Below are positions 16,652-25,662 of a stretch of DNA of 64,000 nt, piece after piece (the stretch's first letter is position 1; each line of letters starts with the position of its first letter). The DNA comes from Dyella solisilvae (GTDB lineage Bacteria > Pseudomonadota > Gammaproteobacteria > Xanthomonadales > Rhodanobacteraceae). The stretch is from contig NZ_QQSY01000004.1 of the NCBI RefSeq assembly GCF_003351225.1, positions 137,051 to 201,050 of the forward strand, given 5' to 3'. The position numbers and the translations under genes are program-made. Under the pieces are notes generated by a model. It made no database searches, had not been told where the DNA came from, and worked only from the letters and a program-made list of their open reading frames with translations.

Positions 16652-16691
16652 AGGGCAGCAACTTTCATCCCCTATCCAGGCAGATCCCATC

Positions 16692-17438
16692 ATGAGCAAG
16701 CTCAAAGGCAAAGTGGCCCTCGTTACCGGCGCATCCAAGGGCATCGGCGCCGCCATCGCCAAGGCGTTGGCCGCCGAAGGCGCGTCGGTGGTCGTGAACT
16801 ATGCATCCAGCAAGGCCGGCGCCGAGGCGGTGGTCGCGGAGATCGCCAAGGCCGGCGGCAAGGCCGCCGCCGTGGGCGGCGACGTCTCCAAGGCGGCTGA
16901 CGCCAAGGCCATCGTCGACGCCGCGGTCGGGCAATTCGGCCGCCTCGACGTCCTGGTGAACAACTCCGGCGTGTACGAATTCGGCGCCATCGAGGACATC
17001 ACCGAGGAGCACTTCCACAAGCAGTTCAACGTCAACGTGCTCGGCCTGTTGCTGACCACCCAGGCGGCGACAAAGCACCTGGGCGAGGGCGCCAGCATCA
17101 TCAATATCGGTTCGCTGGTCACCCGTGTCGTGCCGACAGCGAGCGCGGTCTACTCCGGCACCAAGGGCGCGGTGGACGCGATCACCGGCGTGCTCTCGCG
17201 TGAACTTGGCCCCCGCAAGATTCGCGTCAACGCGGTGAATCCGGGCATGGTGGAGACCGAGGGCACGCATACGGCTGGCTTCATCGGTTCGGACTTCCAG
17301 GCACAGCTCGTCGAGCAGACGCCGCTGGGGCGCATCGGACAGCCGAACGATATCGCGTCGATCGTGACCTTCCTGGCTTCGGACGACTCGTACTGGCTGA
17401 CCGGTGAGCATCTGTTTGCCGGTGGCGGCATGCGCTGA
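16692..17438 (+). CDS. Short-chain dehydrogenase/reductase
   Basis: 248 residues, classical SDR. TGASKGIG (about 13-20) binds NAD(P); NNSG (about 91-94) is the structural NNAG variant; catalytic residues are S in NIGS and the YSGTK motif (Tyr-x-x-x-Lys, about 154-158). It resembles FabG/3-oxoacyl-ACP-reductase-like oxidoreductases, but the VNPGMVETEGT region does not fix a substrate. It is transcribed away from the ArsR-type gene, which likely controls it. It ends before a 12-bp hairpin. Confidence 0.9.
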   Translation: MSKLKGKVALVTGASKGIGAAIAKALAAEGASVVVNYASSKAGAEAVVAEIAKAGGKAAAVGGDVSKAADAKAIVDAAVGQFGRLDVLVNNSGVYEFGAIEDITEEHFHKQFNVNVLGLLLTTQAATKHLGEGASIINIGSLVTRVVPTASAVYSGTKGAVDAITGVLSRELGPRKIRVNAVNPGMVETEGTHTAGFIGSDFQAQLVEQTPLGRIGQPNDIASIVTFLASDDSYWLTGEHLFAGGGMR

Positions 17439-17447
17439 TGGTCCGCG

Positions 17448-17481
17448 CGCCACGCCAGGGCAGCCGTGACCTGGCGTGGCG
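17448..17481 (+). terminator. Hairpin after the SDR gene
   Basis: CGCCACGCCAGG / CCTGGCGTGGCG, 12-bp perfect stem, 10-nt loop, 10 nt after the SDR stop. No T-run. Confidence 0.6.
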
Positions 17482-17561
17482 TGCCGCGGCCGGCAATGCA
17501 TCGCGTTGACGGCGGCGGTCGGAGCATGGGGACTCGATCCTTGAATGAACCGGGTATCTCC

Positions 17562-17978
17562 ATGCCTCACGACGTCACTGAACTTGGTAGGCCGCATTAC
17601 GGCGTGATTCGCTTCCGTTCGAAACTTGATGTGGCGAAGACGCTCGAGGGCATCGAACAGGCGCTGGTGTCGCATGGTGTCACCGTGTTCGCGCGCATCG
17701 ATTTCAGTGGCGACGCCGCACGCGCGGGTCTCAGCATGCGGCCCGAGCAGATGCTGATCTTCGGCAACCCCAAGGCAGGGACACCGCTGATGCAGGCCGA
17801 GCCGGCCGTGGGGCTGGACCTTCCACTCAAGGTGCTGGTGTGGGAGGACGAGCAGGGCGACGCGTGGATTGCCTGCAACTCACCCGACTACATCGTCGGC
17901 CGCCACGAGCTGCCGCCCGAGATGGCCACCCCGCTCATGCCGCCCATGGCGATCCTGCAGCAATTCGCACACAGCTAG
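17562..17978 (+). CDS. DUF302-domain protein
   Basis: 138 residues. The pattern KLDVAKTLEGIEQALVSHG, VFARIDFSGDAARAGL and MLIFGNPKAGTPLMQAEPAV is the DUF302 fold, found in many bacteria and of unknown biochemical role. Ending with WIACNSPDYIVGRHELP. The ATG at 17562 is taken because homology starts there; upstream in-frame starts at 17466 and 17526 exist. Ribosome site is weak. Confidence 0.85.
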   Translation: MPHDVTELGRPHYGVIRFRSKLDVAKTLEGIEQALVSHGVTVFARIDFSGDAARAGLSMRPEQMLIFGNPKAGTPLMQAEPAVGLDLPLKVLVWEDEQGDAWIACNSPDYIVGRHELPPEMATPLMPPMAILQQFAHS

Positions 17979-18031
17979 TCGCTCCACCTGACGGCGGCGC
18001 GGCGAACGAGCGCGGCGCTGGGCGTCTCGGC

Positions 18032-18451
18032 TCAGGCAAACGTGACGTCGCCGATCCAGCGGCTCTTCCGGCGCGCCAGTCGCGCCTCGAGACCCTCATT
18101 GCTGAAACTGGCGGAAACGTGTTGCAGCAGCGCCGGATCGACATCGTCGAAGGCGCGTACGTTGACCACCGCATAGAGCACACCGTCGACGCGGCAGGTC
18201 ACCAGCGGAACCACGCCGCAACGCATGCAGACATGGAAATCGGAGCTGCCGGTGCCGAAGGCGTAGTGGGAAACCGCCGCCGCATCGTCCACGACCACCT
18301 GCAAGCGGGCGTCAGGATCGGATGTCCAGGCCGCGCCATGCTTGGTGCAGAACGAACAATCGCAGGCGCGCGCGGGTATCGCCGTGGGATCAGACGCCCA
18401 GGCAAGCGTGAAACGGATGTTGCCGCAATGGCACTTGCCGTGGATCAGCAT
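18032..18451 (-). CDS. GFA-family (glutathione-dependent formaldehyde-activating enzyme-like) protein
   Basis: 139 residues. The zinc ligand pattern of the GFA fold is present: CHCG (7-10), CDCSFC (30-35), then CMRCG (75-79). True formaldehyde-activating activity is proven only for a few members, so the substrate is unknown. The long in-frame extension to 18886 is a different gene's antisense frame; ATG 18451 is the first methionine before the conserved MLIHGKCHCG. Confidence 0.85.
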   Translation of the reverse strand: MLIHGKCHCGNIRFTLAWASDPTAIPARACDCSFCTKHGAAWTSDPDARLQVVVDDAAAVSHYAFGTGSSDFHVCMRCGVVPLVTCRVDGVLYAVVNVRAFDDVDPALLQHVSASFSNEGLEARLARRKSRWIGDVTFA

Positions 18452-18535
18452 GGGTATGAGCGCTCGATGAGTGTCGCAGTCTGCGCGCACGAGTGGCGGA
18501 GCAGCGTAGCGCGCGATGGGCGCCATGACGAGGCT

Positions 18536-18566
18536 GGCCTGCGGGAGCGCGCGGCTCCCGCAGGCC
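18536..18566 (-). terminator. 13-bp hairpin after the small membrane-protein gene
   Basis: GGCCTGCGGGAGC, 5-nt loop, GCTCCCGCAGGCC. It lies just past the minus-strand gene ending at 18573. Perfect stem, no T-run. Confidence 0.6.
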
Positions 18567-18572
18567 GGCCGA

Positions 18573-18842
18573 TCAGGCAGTCGCGTTCTTGTGGCGATCC
18601 GGCAGGAAGACGAGCACGAGCAGGCCGATGATCGACAGCAGCCCCAGGGCTCCGAGCCAGCGCGTATAGCCCTTGCCAAAGGCGTATTCGCAACAGCCCC
18701 AGATAAACAGCACGGCGGCGGCGAGGGTGATGATGGCTCCCAGGCCAGGCGATCCCCCGGTGAGCATGCTGCGGCCAGCGATCTGGCCGATGATGCCCAG
18801 CCCCACCAGGATATTGGTGTTCCTCTTCTGCTCTGGTAACAC
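18573..18842 (-). CDS. Small membrane protein with two or three transmembrane segments
   Basis: 89 residues starting at GTG 18842 (AGGGGG 8 nt upstream). Hydrophobic stretches: NILVGLGIIGQIAG, LGAIITLAAAVLFIWGCCEY and WLGALGLLSIIGLLVLVFLP. Sequence ends PDRHKNATA. I recognise no family; it may relate to short uncharacterised inner-membrane proteins of the order. It lies between the GFA gene and yeiH, each separated by a hairpin, so it is probably its own transcript. Confidence 0.65.
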   Translation of the reverse strand: MLPEQKRNTNILVGLGIIGQIAGRSMLTGGSPGLGAIITLAAAVLFIWGCCEYAFGKGYTRWLGALGLLSIIGLLVLVFLPDRHKNATA

Positions 18843-18878
18843 GGCGTTTCCCCCTGTGTAAGGCGCCCTCCCGGCGCC

Positions 18879-18900
18879 GCGGCCATGCTGCCATGGCCGC
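18879..18900 (-). terminator. Hairpin after yeiH
   Basis: GCGGCCATG, loop CTGC, CATGGCCGC: 9-bp stem 25 nt past the yeiH stop. Confidence 0.5.
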
Positions 18901-18925
18901 CAAGGGGATGTCTCCCGCAGGGTGG

Positions 18926-19951
18926 TCAGAGCTGGCCGATCACCAGCTGCACCAGCAGGCTGCTGACCGACACCGCCGCCCACACGCCCAGGCCCAGCAG
19001 GATCGGGCGGGCGCCGGTGGAGGCCATCTTGCGCAGGTTGGCCGACAGGCCGATCGCGGTCAGCGCCACGATGATCAGGAACTCCGCGGCCATGTGCAGC
19101 GCCGGCTGGATCGCCACCGGCACCAGGCCGGCCGTGCGCACCGCGGAGGCCACCAGGAACCACAGGATGAACCAGGGGAAGATGCGGCGCAGGCTGAAGT
19201 CGGTCGCACCCTGCTTCTTCTGCTTCCACGCGGTGGCCAGGGCCAGCACCAGGCAGATCGGGATGATCAGGGTGGCGCGGGTGAGCTTGACGATGGTCGC
19301 GTAGTCGCCTGCCTGCTTGCTGAAGCTGTAGCCGGCAGCGACGACCGAAGAGGTGTCGTTGATCGCCGTGCCCGCCCACAGGCCGAAGCCCAGGTCCGAC
19401 AGGTGCAGCATGTGCCCCAGCAGCGGGAACAGCAGCACCGCCACCAGGTTGAACAGGAAAATGGTGGAGATGGCGAAGGCGGTGTCGTGCTCATCCGGCT
19501 TGATGATCGGCGTGACCGCAGCGATCGCCGAGCCGCCGCAGATCGCGGTGCCCACGCCGATCAGGATCTTCAGCTTGTCATGCACGCCCAGCGCGCGGCC
19601 CAGCGCCCAGGCGGCCAGGAAGGCGACCGTCATCGTCACCAGCGTCACCGACAGCGACTCCAGCCCGGTCTTCGCCACCTGGTTGAGGCTCAGGCCAAAG
19701 CCCAGCGCGATGATCGACCACTGCAGCACCTGTTTCCCGGCGAACTGGATGCCGGGCGTGTAGGTACCGCCCGGCGACACCGTATTGCGCACCAGGATGC
19801 CAAGGACGATGCCGAACACCGGGCCGCCGATCAGCGGAACGACCCGGCCGAGCCCCAGCGCCACCAGGGCGACGGTGACCGCCAGCAGCAGGCCGGGCAG
19901 GCGCTGCAACAGGTTGGGGGTGGCAAGGGTGGGGACGGCTGTGGCGTTCAT
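18926..19951 (-). CDS. yeiH: YeiH/UPF0324 family membrane protein (putative anion exporter)
   Basis: 341 residues, about ten transmembrane helices. The motif ICGGSAIAAVTPIIKPDE and the later AGTAINDTSSVVAAGYSFS are the family hallmarks. YeiH relatives are annotated as putative sulfate/sulfite exporters; a direct transport assay is not something I can point to. It is divergent from a LysR-type gene, as yeiH and yeiE are in Escherichia coli, and a perfect dyad lies between them. Confidence 0.9.
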   Translation of the reverse strand: MNATAVPTLATPNLLQRLPGLLLAVTVALVALGLGRVVPLIGGPVFGIVLGILVRNTVSPGGTYTPGIQFAGKQVLQWSIIALGFGLSLNQVAKTGLESLSVTLVTMTVAFLAAWALGRALGVHDKLKILIGVGTAICGGSAIAAVTPIIKPDEHDTAFAISTIFLFNLVAVLLFPLLGHMLHLSDLGFGLWAGTAINDTSSVVAAGYSFSKQAGDYATIVKLTRATLIIPICLVLALATAWKQKKQGATDFSLRRIFPWFILWFLVASAVRTAGLVPVAIQPALHMAAEFLIIVALTAIGLSANLRKMASTGARPILLGLGVWAAVSVSSLLVQLVIGQL

Positions 19952-19993
19952 GGGTAGCTCCTGCTTCGGGCAGGATTGTCCGCTCCCGGGTCA

Positions 19994-20018
19994 ATCAATA
20001 AAACTTTGAATTATTGAT
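19994..20018. promoter_or_regulatory. Dyad between yeiH and LysR-type gene
   Basis: ATCAATAA-N9-TTATTGAT, 8-bp perfect arms in the AT-rich 87-bp divergent region. This matches the T-N11-A symmetry of LysR-type sites. Likely regulator-binding site for both genes; binding is inferred. Confidence 0.6.
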
Positions 20019-20038
20019 GCATGTAATAAGATAAATTG

Positions 20039-20926
20039 ATGATCAACATCAGTCCTCGCCAGCTTGAGGTGTTCGTGCAGGTCGCGCGCCTGGGCAGCGT
20101 GCGGGCCGCGGCCGAGCTGCTGCACCTCACCCAGCCCGCGGCAAGCATGGCCCTGGCCGAAATGGAGCGTCAGCTCGACGGGCCGGTGTTCGCGCGTGAA
20201 CGCGGCCGCCTGCGCCTCAATGTGCGTGGGCGCGAGCTGCTGCCGCTGGCGCAGGAACTGCTCGAGCGCTATGCCGAGTTCGGCCGGATCGGCGGGGGCG
20301 GGGCGGATGCGTTGGGTGGCGAGCTCCGCGTGGGGGCCAGCAATACGGTGGGCAACTACCGGGTTGGCGAGCTGCTCGGCGGTTTCGTGCGCGCGCACCC
20401 GCACGTGGCGGTGCGCCTGCGGGTCTCCAACACCGCGGAGATCGCCTCGGCCATGCTCGACCACGAGCTGGAGCTGGGCTGCGTGGAAGGGCCGGTGGCG
20501 CACCCCTCGCTGGAAGTGCGGCCGTGGCGCGACGACGCCCTGGTGGTATGCACATCGCCCGACCACCCGCTGGCCCGCAAGCGTCACCTGCAGCCGGAGG
20601 ATTTCGCGGGCGCCCGCTGGGTGCTGCGCGAACCGGGTTCGGCCACGCGCAGCCTGAGCGAACGGGCGCTGTCGATGCTGCCGCCGGGGGAGACCGTGCT
20701 GGAGCTGGACCAGGCCGAGGCCATCAAGCAGGCGGTGATCGCCGGCCTGGGCATCGCCTGCCTGCCGGAGGTGGCGGTGGTCGACGCGGTGTCGAGTGGC
20801 CGCCTCAAGGTGCTGCACACCCCGTTCCTCGAGCTGCAGCGCAAGCTGTCGCTGCTGCTGCACAAGCAGCGCTACCGCGGAGCCTTGATCGAAGCGTTTC
20901 TGGACAGCGCGGGAAGCCTCCGCTGA
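20039..20926 (+). CDS. LysR-family transcriptional regulator (YeiE-like)
   Basis: 295 residues. The N-terminal winged helix-turn-helix (ISPRQLEVFVQVARLGSVRA, AAELLHLTQPAASMALAEME) and the C-terminal substrate-binding domain are complete. Start is ATG 20039; the TTG at 20036 is the codon before it. Position next to yeiH in divergent orientation and the sequence RQLEVFVQV suggest the YeiE group, which in enteric bacteria responds to sulfite. Gene symbol not certain. It ends 152 bp before the converging ptsI. Confidence 0.88.
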   Translation: MINISPRQLEVFVQVARLGSVRAAAELLHLTQPAASMALAEMERQLDGPVFARERGRLRLNVRGRELLPLAQELLERYAEFGRIGGGGADALGGELRVGASNTVGNYRVGELLGGFVRAHPHVAVRLRVSNTAEIASAMLDHELELGCVEGPVAHPSLEVRPWRDDALVVCTSPDHPLARKRHLQPEDFAGARWVLREPGSATRSLSERALSMLPPGETVLELDQAEAIKQAVIAGLGIACLPEVAVVDAVSSGRLKVLHTPFLELQRKLSLLLHKQRYRGALIEAFLDSAGSLR

Positions 20927-20948
20927 CCGATTTGCTTCGCGCCTTGCT

Positions 20949-20997
20949 CGTCATCCCAGCGAACCCCAAAAAGGGGGCGTCGTGCTGGGATCCAGCG
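20949..20997. repeat. Long GTCATCCCAGCG extragenic repeat
   Basis: CGTCATCCCAGCG at the left edge and GCTGGGATCCAG at the right, enclosing CCCC-AAAAA-GGGG. It lies between convergent LysR and ptsI genes and can form a long hairpin. The same end motifs occur at 7659-7678 (reversed) and 34855-34882. Confidence 0.65.
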
Positions 20998-21078
20998 CCT
21001 TTGCTGGCAGGTCTGAAAAGACGCAGGGCTGCCGCATCCACGGGAATGGCCAATCAACCCAGGTTTCCCCCCAAGGGA

Positions 21079-22809
21079 TCAACCCGTGATCTGCGCCAGC
21101 AACGCCTCGGCTTCCTCGTGCGTGCGTGCACGCAGGATGCGTGGCGCCTGGCCGCGCAGGGCGCCGTGGTCGAGCGCGGCGATGCGGTCGCGCACATGCA
21201 GCAGCTGGCTGGGGTGCATGCTGAATTCGTTGAGGCCCAGGGCCAGCAGCAAGGCGGTGAAGTTGGTGTCGCCGCCGATCTCTCCGCACAGGCTCACCGG
21301 CTTCTTCGCGCGGCGGCCTTCGGCGATCACGTAGGACAGCAGGCGCAGCAGGGCGGGTTGCAACGGGTTGTAGATGTTGTCCAGCGCGTCGTTGCCGCGG
21401 TCGGCGGCCAGCACGTATTGCGCCAGGTCATTGGTGCCGATGGCGAGGAAGTCGGCGTGCTCGAGCAGCGCGCGTACGTTGATGGCGGCGGCGGGCACCT
21501 CGACCATCGCCCCCAGCGCGAGCTTCTCGGGAAGGTCGACGTTTTCGCGCTTGAGTTCCTGGCGCGCCAGCTTGAACAGCGTGCGCACCGCGATCAGCTC
21601 GTCCGGCTGGGTCACCATCGGCACCAGCACGCGCACCGGGCCATAGCAGGCGGCGCGCAGGATGGCGCGGATCTGCGTGGTGAACACGGCGGGGTAGCGC
21701 AGCGACAGGCGCACGCCGCGCACGCCCAGCGCCGGATTGTCCTCGCCGCGCAGCACCAGGCCGGCGGCGTCGGCCTTGTCGGCGCCAAGGTCCAGCGTGC
21801 GGATGGTCACCGGCAGGCCGCCCATGCCGAGCACCAGATCGCGGTAGGCGATGAACTGCTCGTCCTCGGTGGGCAGGCCCTTCTGGCGCAGGAACAGGAA
21901 TTCGGTGCGGTACAGGCCTACGCCATCGGCGCCGCGCGAGCGGGCCATGGCGATGTCCGGCGGCATCTCGGCATTGGCCAGCAGGCGCACGTCCACGCCG
22001 TCGATGGTGCGCGTGGGCGCGTTGGCCAGCGTGGCCAGGCGGCGTCCCTCCAGGGCGGCCTCGCGCTGCCACGAGCGGTAGCGCGCCAGGTCCTGCGCGG
22101 TGGGATGGACGACCGCTTCGCCGCGCTCGGCGTCGAGCAGGATCAGGTCGTCGTCATGGATGGTGGACAGCGCATCGCGCGCGCCCACCAACATCGGCAG
22201 GTCCAGGCTGCGGGCGAGGATGGCGCTGTGCGAATAAGGGCTTCCGGAGCTCGCCACCACGCCCAGCAGGCCGGCGCCGGCCAGGTGGGCCATGTCGGCC
22301 GGAGCGATGGTGTCGGCGATCAGGATTTCGCCCACGCGTGCGGCCAGCTTGCGTTCCTCGCGGCTGGTCTGGCGCTGCAGGGCGGAGATGACGCGGCTGA
22401 TCACCTGGTCGACGTCCTCCTTGCGCGAACGCAGGTAGGGGTCGTCCATCGCCTCGAACACGGCGGCCAGGCGGTCTCGCTGTTTCTTCAGGGCGGCGCC
22501 GGGGCGGTAGTGGCCGATGCGCACCAGGTCGTCGAGGCCGCGCAGCAGCTCCGGGTCGTCCAGCAACAGGCTGTGCGCATCGATGAATTCGTTGACCTCG
22601 CGCGCCAGCGCGCCGTGCAGTTTGCCGCGCAACTCGCGCAGCTCCTGCCGGGCGGTCTCCAGCGCGCGATGCAGGCGCTCCAGCTCGACGTCGACTTCGC
22701 CCTCGTTGAGCGGGCGGGTGTCGACCAGATAGCGGCTGGGCTGCACCAGGCGGGCGCGGCCCAGGGCCATGCCTTTGGCTGCCGTGGTGCCTGCCAGTAT
22801 CTGCCTCAT
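21079..22809 (-). CDS. ptsI: Phosphotransferase system enzyme I
   Basis: 576 residues, normal for EI, with no N-terminal GAF domain as in EI-Ntr. It transfers phosphate from PEP to HPr. Phosphorylated His is H194 in SGSPYSHSAILAR. The PEP-binding barrel has RTEFLFL (about 330) and the CGE motif (SLCGEIGGD near 500). It is the last gene of the minus-strand PTS block, 155 bp after ptsH, so it may have its own promoter. No sugar permease is encoded nearby, so the pathway is probably regulatory. Confidence 0.93.
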   Translation of the reverse strand: MRQILAGTTAAKGMALGRARLVQPSRYLVDTRPLNEGEVDVELERLHRALETARQELRELRGKLHGALAREVNEFIDAHSLLLDDPELLRGLDDLVRIGHYRPGAALKKQRDRLAAVFEAMDDPYLRSRKEDVDQVISRVISALQRQTSREERKLAARVGEILIADTIAPADMAHLAGAGLLGVVASSGSPYSHSAILARSLDLPMLVGARDALSTIHDDDLILLDAERGEAVVHPTAQDLARYRSWQREAALEGRRLATLANAPTRTIDGVDVRLLANAEMPPDIAMARSRGADGVGLYRTEFLFLRQKGLPTEDEQFIAYRDLVLGMGGLPVTIRTLDLGADKADAAGLVLRGEDNPALGVRGVRLSLRYPAVFTTQIRAILRAACYGPVRVLVPMVTQPDELIAVRTLFKLARQELKRENVDLPEKLALGAMVEVPAAAINVRALLEHADFLAIGTNDLAQYVLAADRGNDALDNIYNPLQPALLRLLSYVIAEGRRAKKPVSLCGEIGGDTNFTALLLALGLNEFSMHPSQLLHVRDRIAALDHGALRGQAPRILRARTHEEAEALLAQITG

Positions 22810-22964
22810 GCATACCCTCCGTGGTGGGATGGCCGTTCAGGCCACGGTTGACGCCGGCATCCGTCCAGCGCGTCGAATCCCGATAGCGAAAGATCGCACG
22901 ACGCAGCCCACCGGGCCGTGAATACGGCCGCAGGGTGGAACATGCGGGCAATCGTTCCGGCCAC

Positions 22965-23234
22965 TCAGGCTCCTTCGTCGAACTTGCGGTTGAACAGGTC
23001 CACCACCGCATCCAGCGCGGTGGCCTCGTCCGGGCCGTCCGCACGGACGGTCAGCGACGTGCCGATGCCCGCCGCAAGCATCATGACGCCCATGATGCTC
23101 TGCGCGTTGACTTCGCGGCCCCGGCTGACCAGCCATACGGTGGATTTGAACCCCTGCACCAGTTGCACCAGCTTGGCCGATGCGCGGGCGTGCAGGCCCA
23201 GCTTGTTGGAAACGACAATCTCTTTTTCAAGCAT
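22965..23234 (-). CDS. ptsH: Phosphocarrier protein HPr
   Basis: 89 residues from ATG 23234. H15 (LGLHARASAK) accepts phosphate from enzyme I, and S46 (NAQSIMGVMM) is the site phosphorylated by HPr kinase, whose gene is in the same cluster. It overlaps the end of the EIIA gene by 8 bp, which suggests translational coupling. An upstream extension to 23261 is not needed. Confidence 0.95.
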   Translation of the reverse strand: MLEKEIVVSNKLGLHARASAKLVQLVQGFKSTVWLVSRGREVNAQSIMGVMMLAAGIGTSLTVRADGPDEATALDAVVDLFNRKFDEGA

Positions 23235-23619
23235 GATCGATGAAGATTCCCCCGCGACCACCGCTGGCCGCTATTTCCGCCAGATCATCCAGCGGTTTTT
23301 CAGCATAGTTGAGCACGCGCAGCAGCATCGGCAGGTTCAGTCCCGACACGCAGCGCAGGCGCACGCCCAGCGCGCCCAGCGACAAGCCGATGTTGCACGG
23401 CGTGGCGCCGTACAGGTCGGCGAGCACCAGCACCCCGTCGCCCTGATCGAGTTCGCGCGCATGCCTGGCGGTCAGCGCGCGCATCACGTCGGGATCGGCC
23501 TGCGGTGGCACTTCCACGGCTTCCACCTGCAGGGGAAGCTTGGGCAGCACATGGTGGGCGGCCGAGATCAGCGCCTTGCCGACCGCCTCGTGGGTCATCA
23601 ACAGCACGCCGACGCTCAT
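23227..23619 (-). CDS. PTS EIIA component, mannose/fructose type
   Basis: 130 residues. The active-site pattern VGVLLMTHEAVGKAL places the phosphorylated His at position 10, as in EIIA-Man. GDGVLVLADLYGATPCNIGL is the family loop. Membrane EIIB/IIC/IID partners are not in the window. In Xanthomonadales and relatives such lone EIIA proteins belong to a regulatory PTS. The ATG at 23619 is the start matching the family; an in-frame ATG at 23643 would add 8 residues. Ends overlapping ptsH. Confidence 0.85.
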   Translation of the reverse strand: MSVGVLLMTHEAVGKALISAAHHVLPKLPLQVEAVEVPPQADPDVMRALTARHARELDQGDGVLVLADLYGATPCNIGLSLGALGVRLRCVSGLNLPMLLRVLNYAEKPLDDLAEIAASGGRGGIFIDHA

Positions 23620-23662
23620 GATGGCGTACCGCTGCGGCGGCATCGTGTCGAGATCATGGCGG

Positions 23663-24562
23663 TCACTCGAGTTCGCGATGGAAGGTGAGCACGCCGCTTC
23701 GCAGCGCGCGGTAATGGGCGGCCAGTTTCTCGACCAGGTAGACCGAGCGGTGGCGACCGCCGGTGCAGCCGACGGCGATGGTCACGTAACTGCGGTCTTC
23801 GACTTCGAAGCGCGGCAGCCAGGTGTCCAGCCAGCGCGAAGTGTCGGCGAAGTATTCGGCCACGATGGGTTCGGCATCCAGGTATTCACGCACCGGTCCA
23901 TCCTTGCCGGACAGCGGCCGCAGCCGGGGATTCCAGTGCGGATTGGGCAGGCAGCGCGCATCGAACACGAAATCGGAATCCAGCGGCAGGCCGCGGCGAA
24001 ACGCGAACGACTGGAACATCAGGGTCAGCCCCTCGGTCGCCTCGGCGTAGCCGGTGGCGATCAGGCGACGCAGCTGGTGCACGTTCATGTCGCTGGAGTC
24101 GATCACCTTGTCGGCGATCGACGAAAGCGGGCGCAGTACGCGGCGCTCCTCGGCGATCGCATCGGCCAGCGACAGTCCGCGCCAGGACAACGGATGGCGG
24201 CGACGCGTTTCCGAATAGCGCTTGATCAGCACGTCGTCGCGGCAGTCGAGGAAGATCAGGTGCGCGTGCACTCCAGCCGCGGCCAGCTCGGACAGCATGG
24301 CTGGCATGCGCTGCAGTTCTTCACCCGGATTGCGCACGTCCACACCCACCGCCACATTGCGGCGCCGGCCGGTCGCGTCGCGGCTGACAGCGTCCACCAG
24401 TTCGGGCAGCAGGACCGTGGGCAGGTTGTCCACGCAATAGAAGTCGAGGTCTTCCAGCGCGCGCAGGGCCACGGTCTTGCCACCGCCCGACATGCCGGTG
24501 AGCACGACCAGGTGGATCGCGTCAGTGGAGCCGAAGGTAGCGCCGAGAGTGGGCTCGCTCAT
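23663..24562 (-). CDS. rapZ: RNase adapter protein RapZ
   Basis: 299 residues. Walker A is GMSGGGKT (23-30) in the N-terminal P-loop domain; the C-terminal domain carries GCTGGRHRSVYLVE, the conserved RapZ signature. In enteric bacteria RapZ binds GlmZ/GlmY RNA and guides RNase E to control amino-sugar synthesis. Here it lies 3 nt after hprK and just before the EIIA gene, the typical order in non-enteric proteobacteria. Confidence 0.95.
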   Translation of the reverse strand: MSEPTLGATFGSTDAIHLVVLTGMSGGGKTVALRALEDLDFYCVDNLPTVLLPELVDAVSRDATGRRRNVAVGVDVRNPGEELQRMPAMLSELAAAGVHAHLIFLDCRDDVLIKRYSETRRRHPLSWRGLSLADAIAEERRVLRPLSSIADKVIDSSDMNVHQLRRLIATGYAEATEGLTLMFQSFAFRRGLPLDSDFVFDARCLPNPHWNPRLRPLSGKDGPVREYLDAEPIVAEYFADTSRWLDTWLPRFEVEDRSYVTIAVGCTGGRHRSVYLVEKLAAHYRALRSGVLTFHRELE

Positions 24563-24565
24563 GGA

Positions 24566-25516
24566 TCACCAGGGAGGCAGCCGGCGCATCTGGTGCGCCT
24601 GGCGGTCGATGAAGGTCTGCGCCGGGTCGATGCCCTTGCTCTTGAGCACATGGTTGCGCACGGCCGCCTCGACCAGCACGGCCAGGTTGCGGCCAGGCGC
24701 CACCGGGATGGTGATCATCGGCACGGGCACCTCGAAGATCTCGCGGCGACCGATGTCGCCGGTGAGACGGGTCAGGCCGTCAGTGTCCTCGCCCTCGCGC
24801 AGTGGCTTCAAGTGCACCACCAGGCGAAGGTACTTGGATGGTTTCACCGCCGTGTGGCCGAACATCTCGCGCACGTTGAGCACGCCCAGGCCGCGCACCT
24901 CCAGCAGGTCCTGCAGCAGCTCCGGGCAAGTGCCGTCGATCACGTCGGGGGCGATCAGGGTGAACTCGGTGGCGTCGTCAGCCACCAGGCGATGGCCGCG
25001 GCTGATCAGTTCCAGCGCCAGCTCGCTCTTGCCCGAGCCCGACTCGCCGGTGATCAGCACGCCGATCGAAAACACTTCCAGGAACACGCCGTGCAGGGTG
25101 ATCTTCGGCGCCAGGATGCGCGCGAGGTGGTACTGCATCCAGGTCAGCAGCTCGTGGCCGCGCTTGGAGCTGATCCACAGCGGCGTATTGGTCTCCTCGG
25201 CCACCTCGCGCAGGTCGGTGGGGATCGCCTGGTCCTTGGTCACGATCATCGCCACCGGCTGGTAGGCGGCGATCTTGTTGATCGCTTCCCAGCGCTGGCG
25301 CGATTCCAGGCTGTCCAGGTAGTTCAGCTCCTCGGAGCCGATGATCTGGATCTTGTTGGGATAGATGACGTTGAGGTAGCCGATCAACGACGGGCGGCGC
25401 GTCGTGGTGGCGGCCTGTTCGAGCACTCGCGATTCGCCGCGCATGCCGGAAACCCAGCGCAGCGCCATGCGCTCGTGGACACCATCGTAGAGTTGTCGGG
25501 CGGTCAGCCGGTCCAA
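24566..25516 (-). CDS. hprK: HPr kinase/phosphorylase
   Basis: 316 residues. Walker A GESGSGKS (157-164), then [17 protein letters not shown] and the C-terminal HPrK signature [20 protein letters not shown]. It phosphorylates and dephosphorylates Ser46 of HPr. The start is TTG 25516, with AAAGGA upstream and homology extending to it. The 146-bp gap to hpf is too short for ptsN, which often sits here. Confidence 0.93.
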   Translation of the reverse strand: MDRLTARQLYDGVHERMALRWVSGMRGESRVLEQAATTTRRPSLIGYLNVIYPNKIQIIGSEELNYLDSLESRQRWEAINKIAAYQPVAMIVTKDQAIPTDLREVAEETNTPLWISSKRGHELLTWMQYHLARILAPKITLHGVFLEVFSIGVLITGESGSGKSELALELISRGHRLVADDATEFTLIAPDVIDGTCPELLQDLLEVRGLGVLNVREMFGHTAVKPSKYLRLVVHLKPLREGEDTDGLTRLTGDIGRREIFEVPVPMITIPVAPGRNLAVLVEAAVRNHVLKSKGIDPAQTFIDRQAHQMRRLPPW

Positions 25517-25631
25517 GTAAAACGTCCTTTGCGCCGAGGTATCAGGCCGGCTTGGCCCGTCGTGGCGGTGCGGACATTGTGCCAGTTCGTATCGGCGGGT
25601 GCCTCGGCGAGGTGAAATCGGGGGGAGGAGA

Positions 25632-25655
25632 GGCCCGCCCGGGAGCGGGCGGGCC
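25632..25655 (-). terminator. GC-rich hairpin between hpf and hprK
   Basis: GGCCCGCCC / GGGCGGGCC with a 6-nt loop, 8 nt past the hpf stop. Probably ends or attenuates the hpf transcript before hprK. Confidence 0.55.
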
Positions 25656-25662
25656 GGTGGGA

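Noticed and set aside
20524-22851. 775-codon plus-strand frame opposite ptsI
   Set aside because: Shadow of ptsI and out-of-frame over LysR; no domain.
23540-25615. 691-codon plus-strand frame opposite hprK/rapZ
   Set aside because: Antisense composition, no domain, known genes on the other strand.
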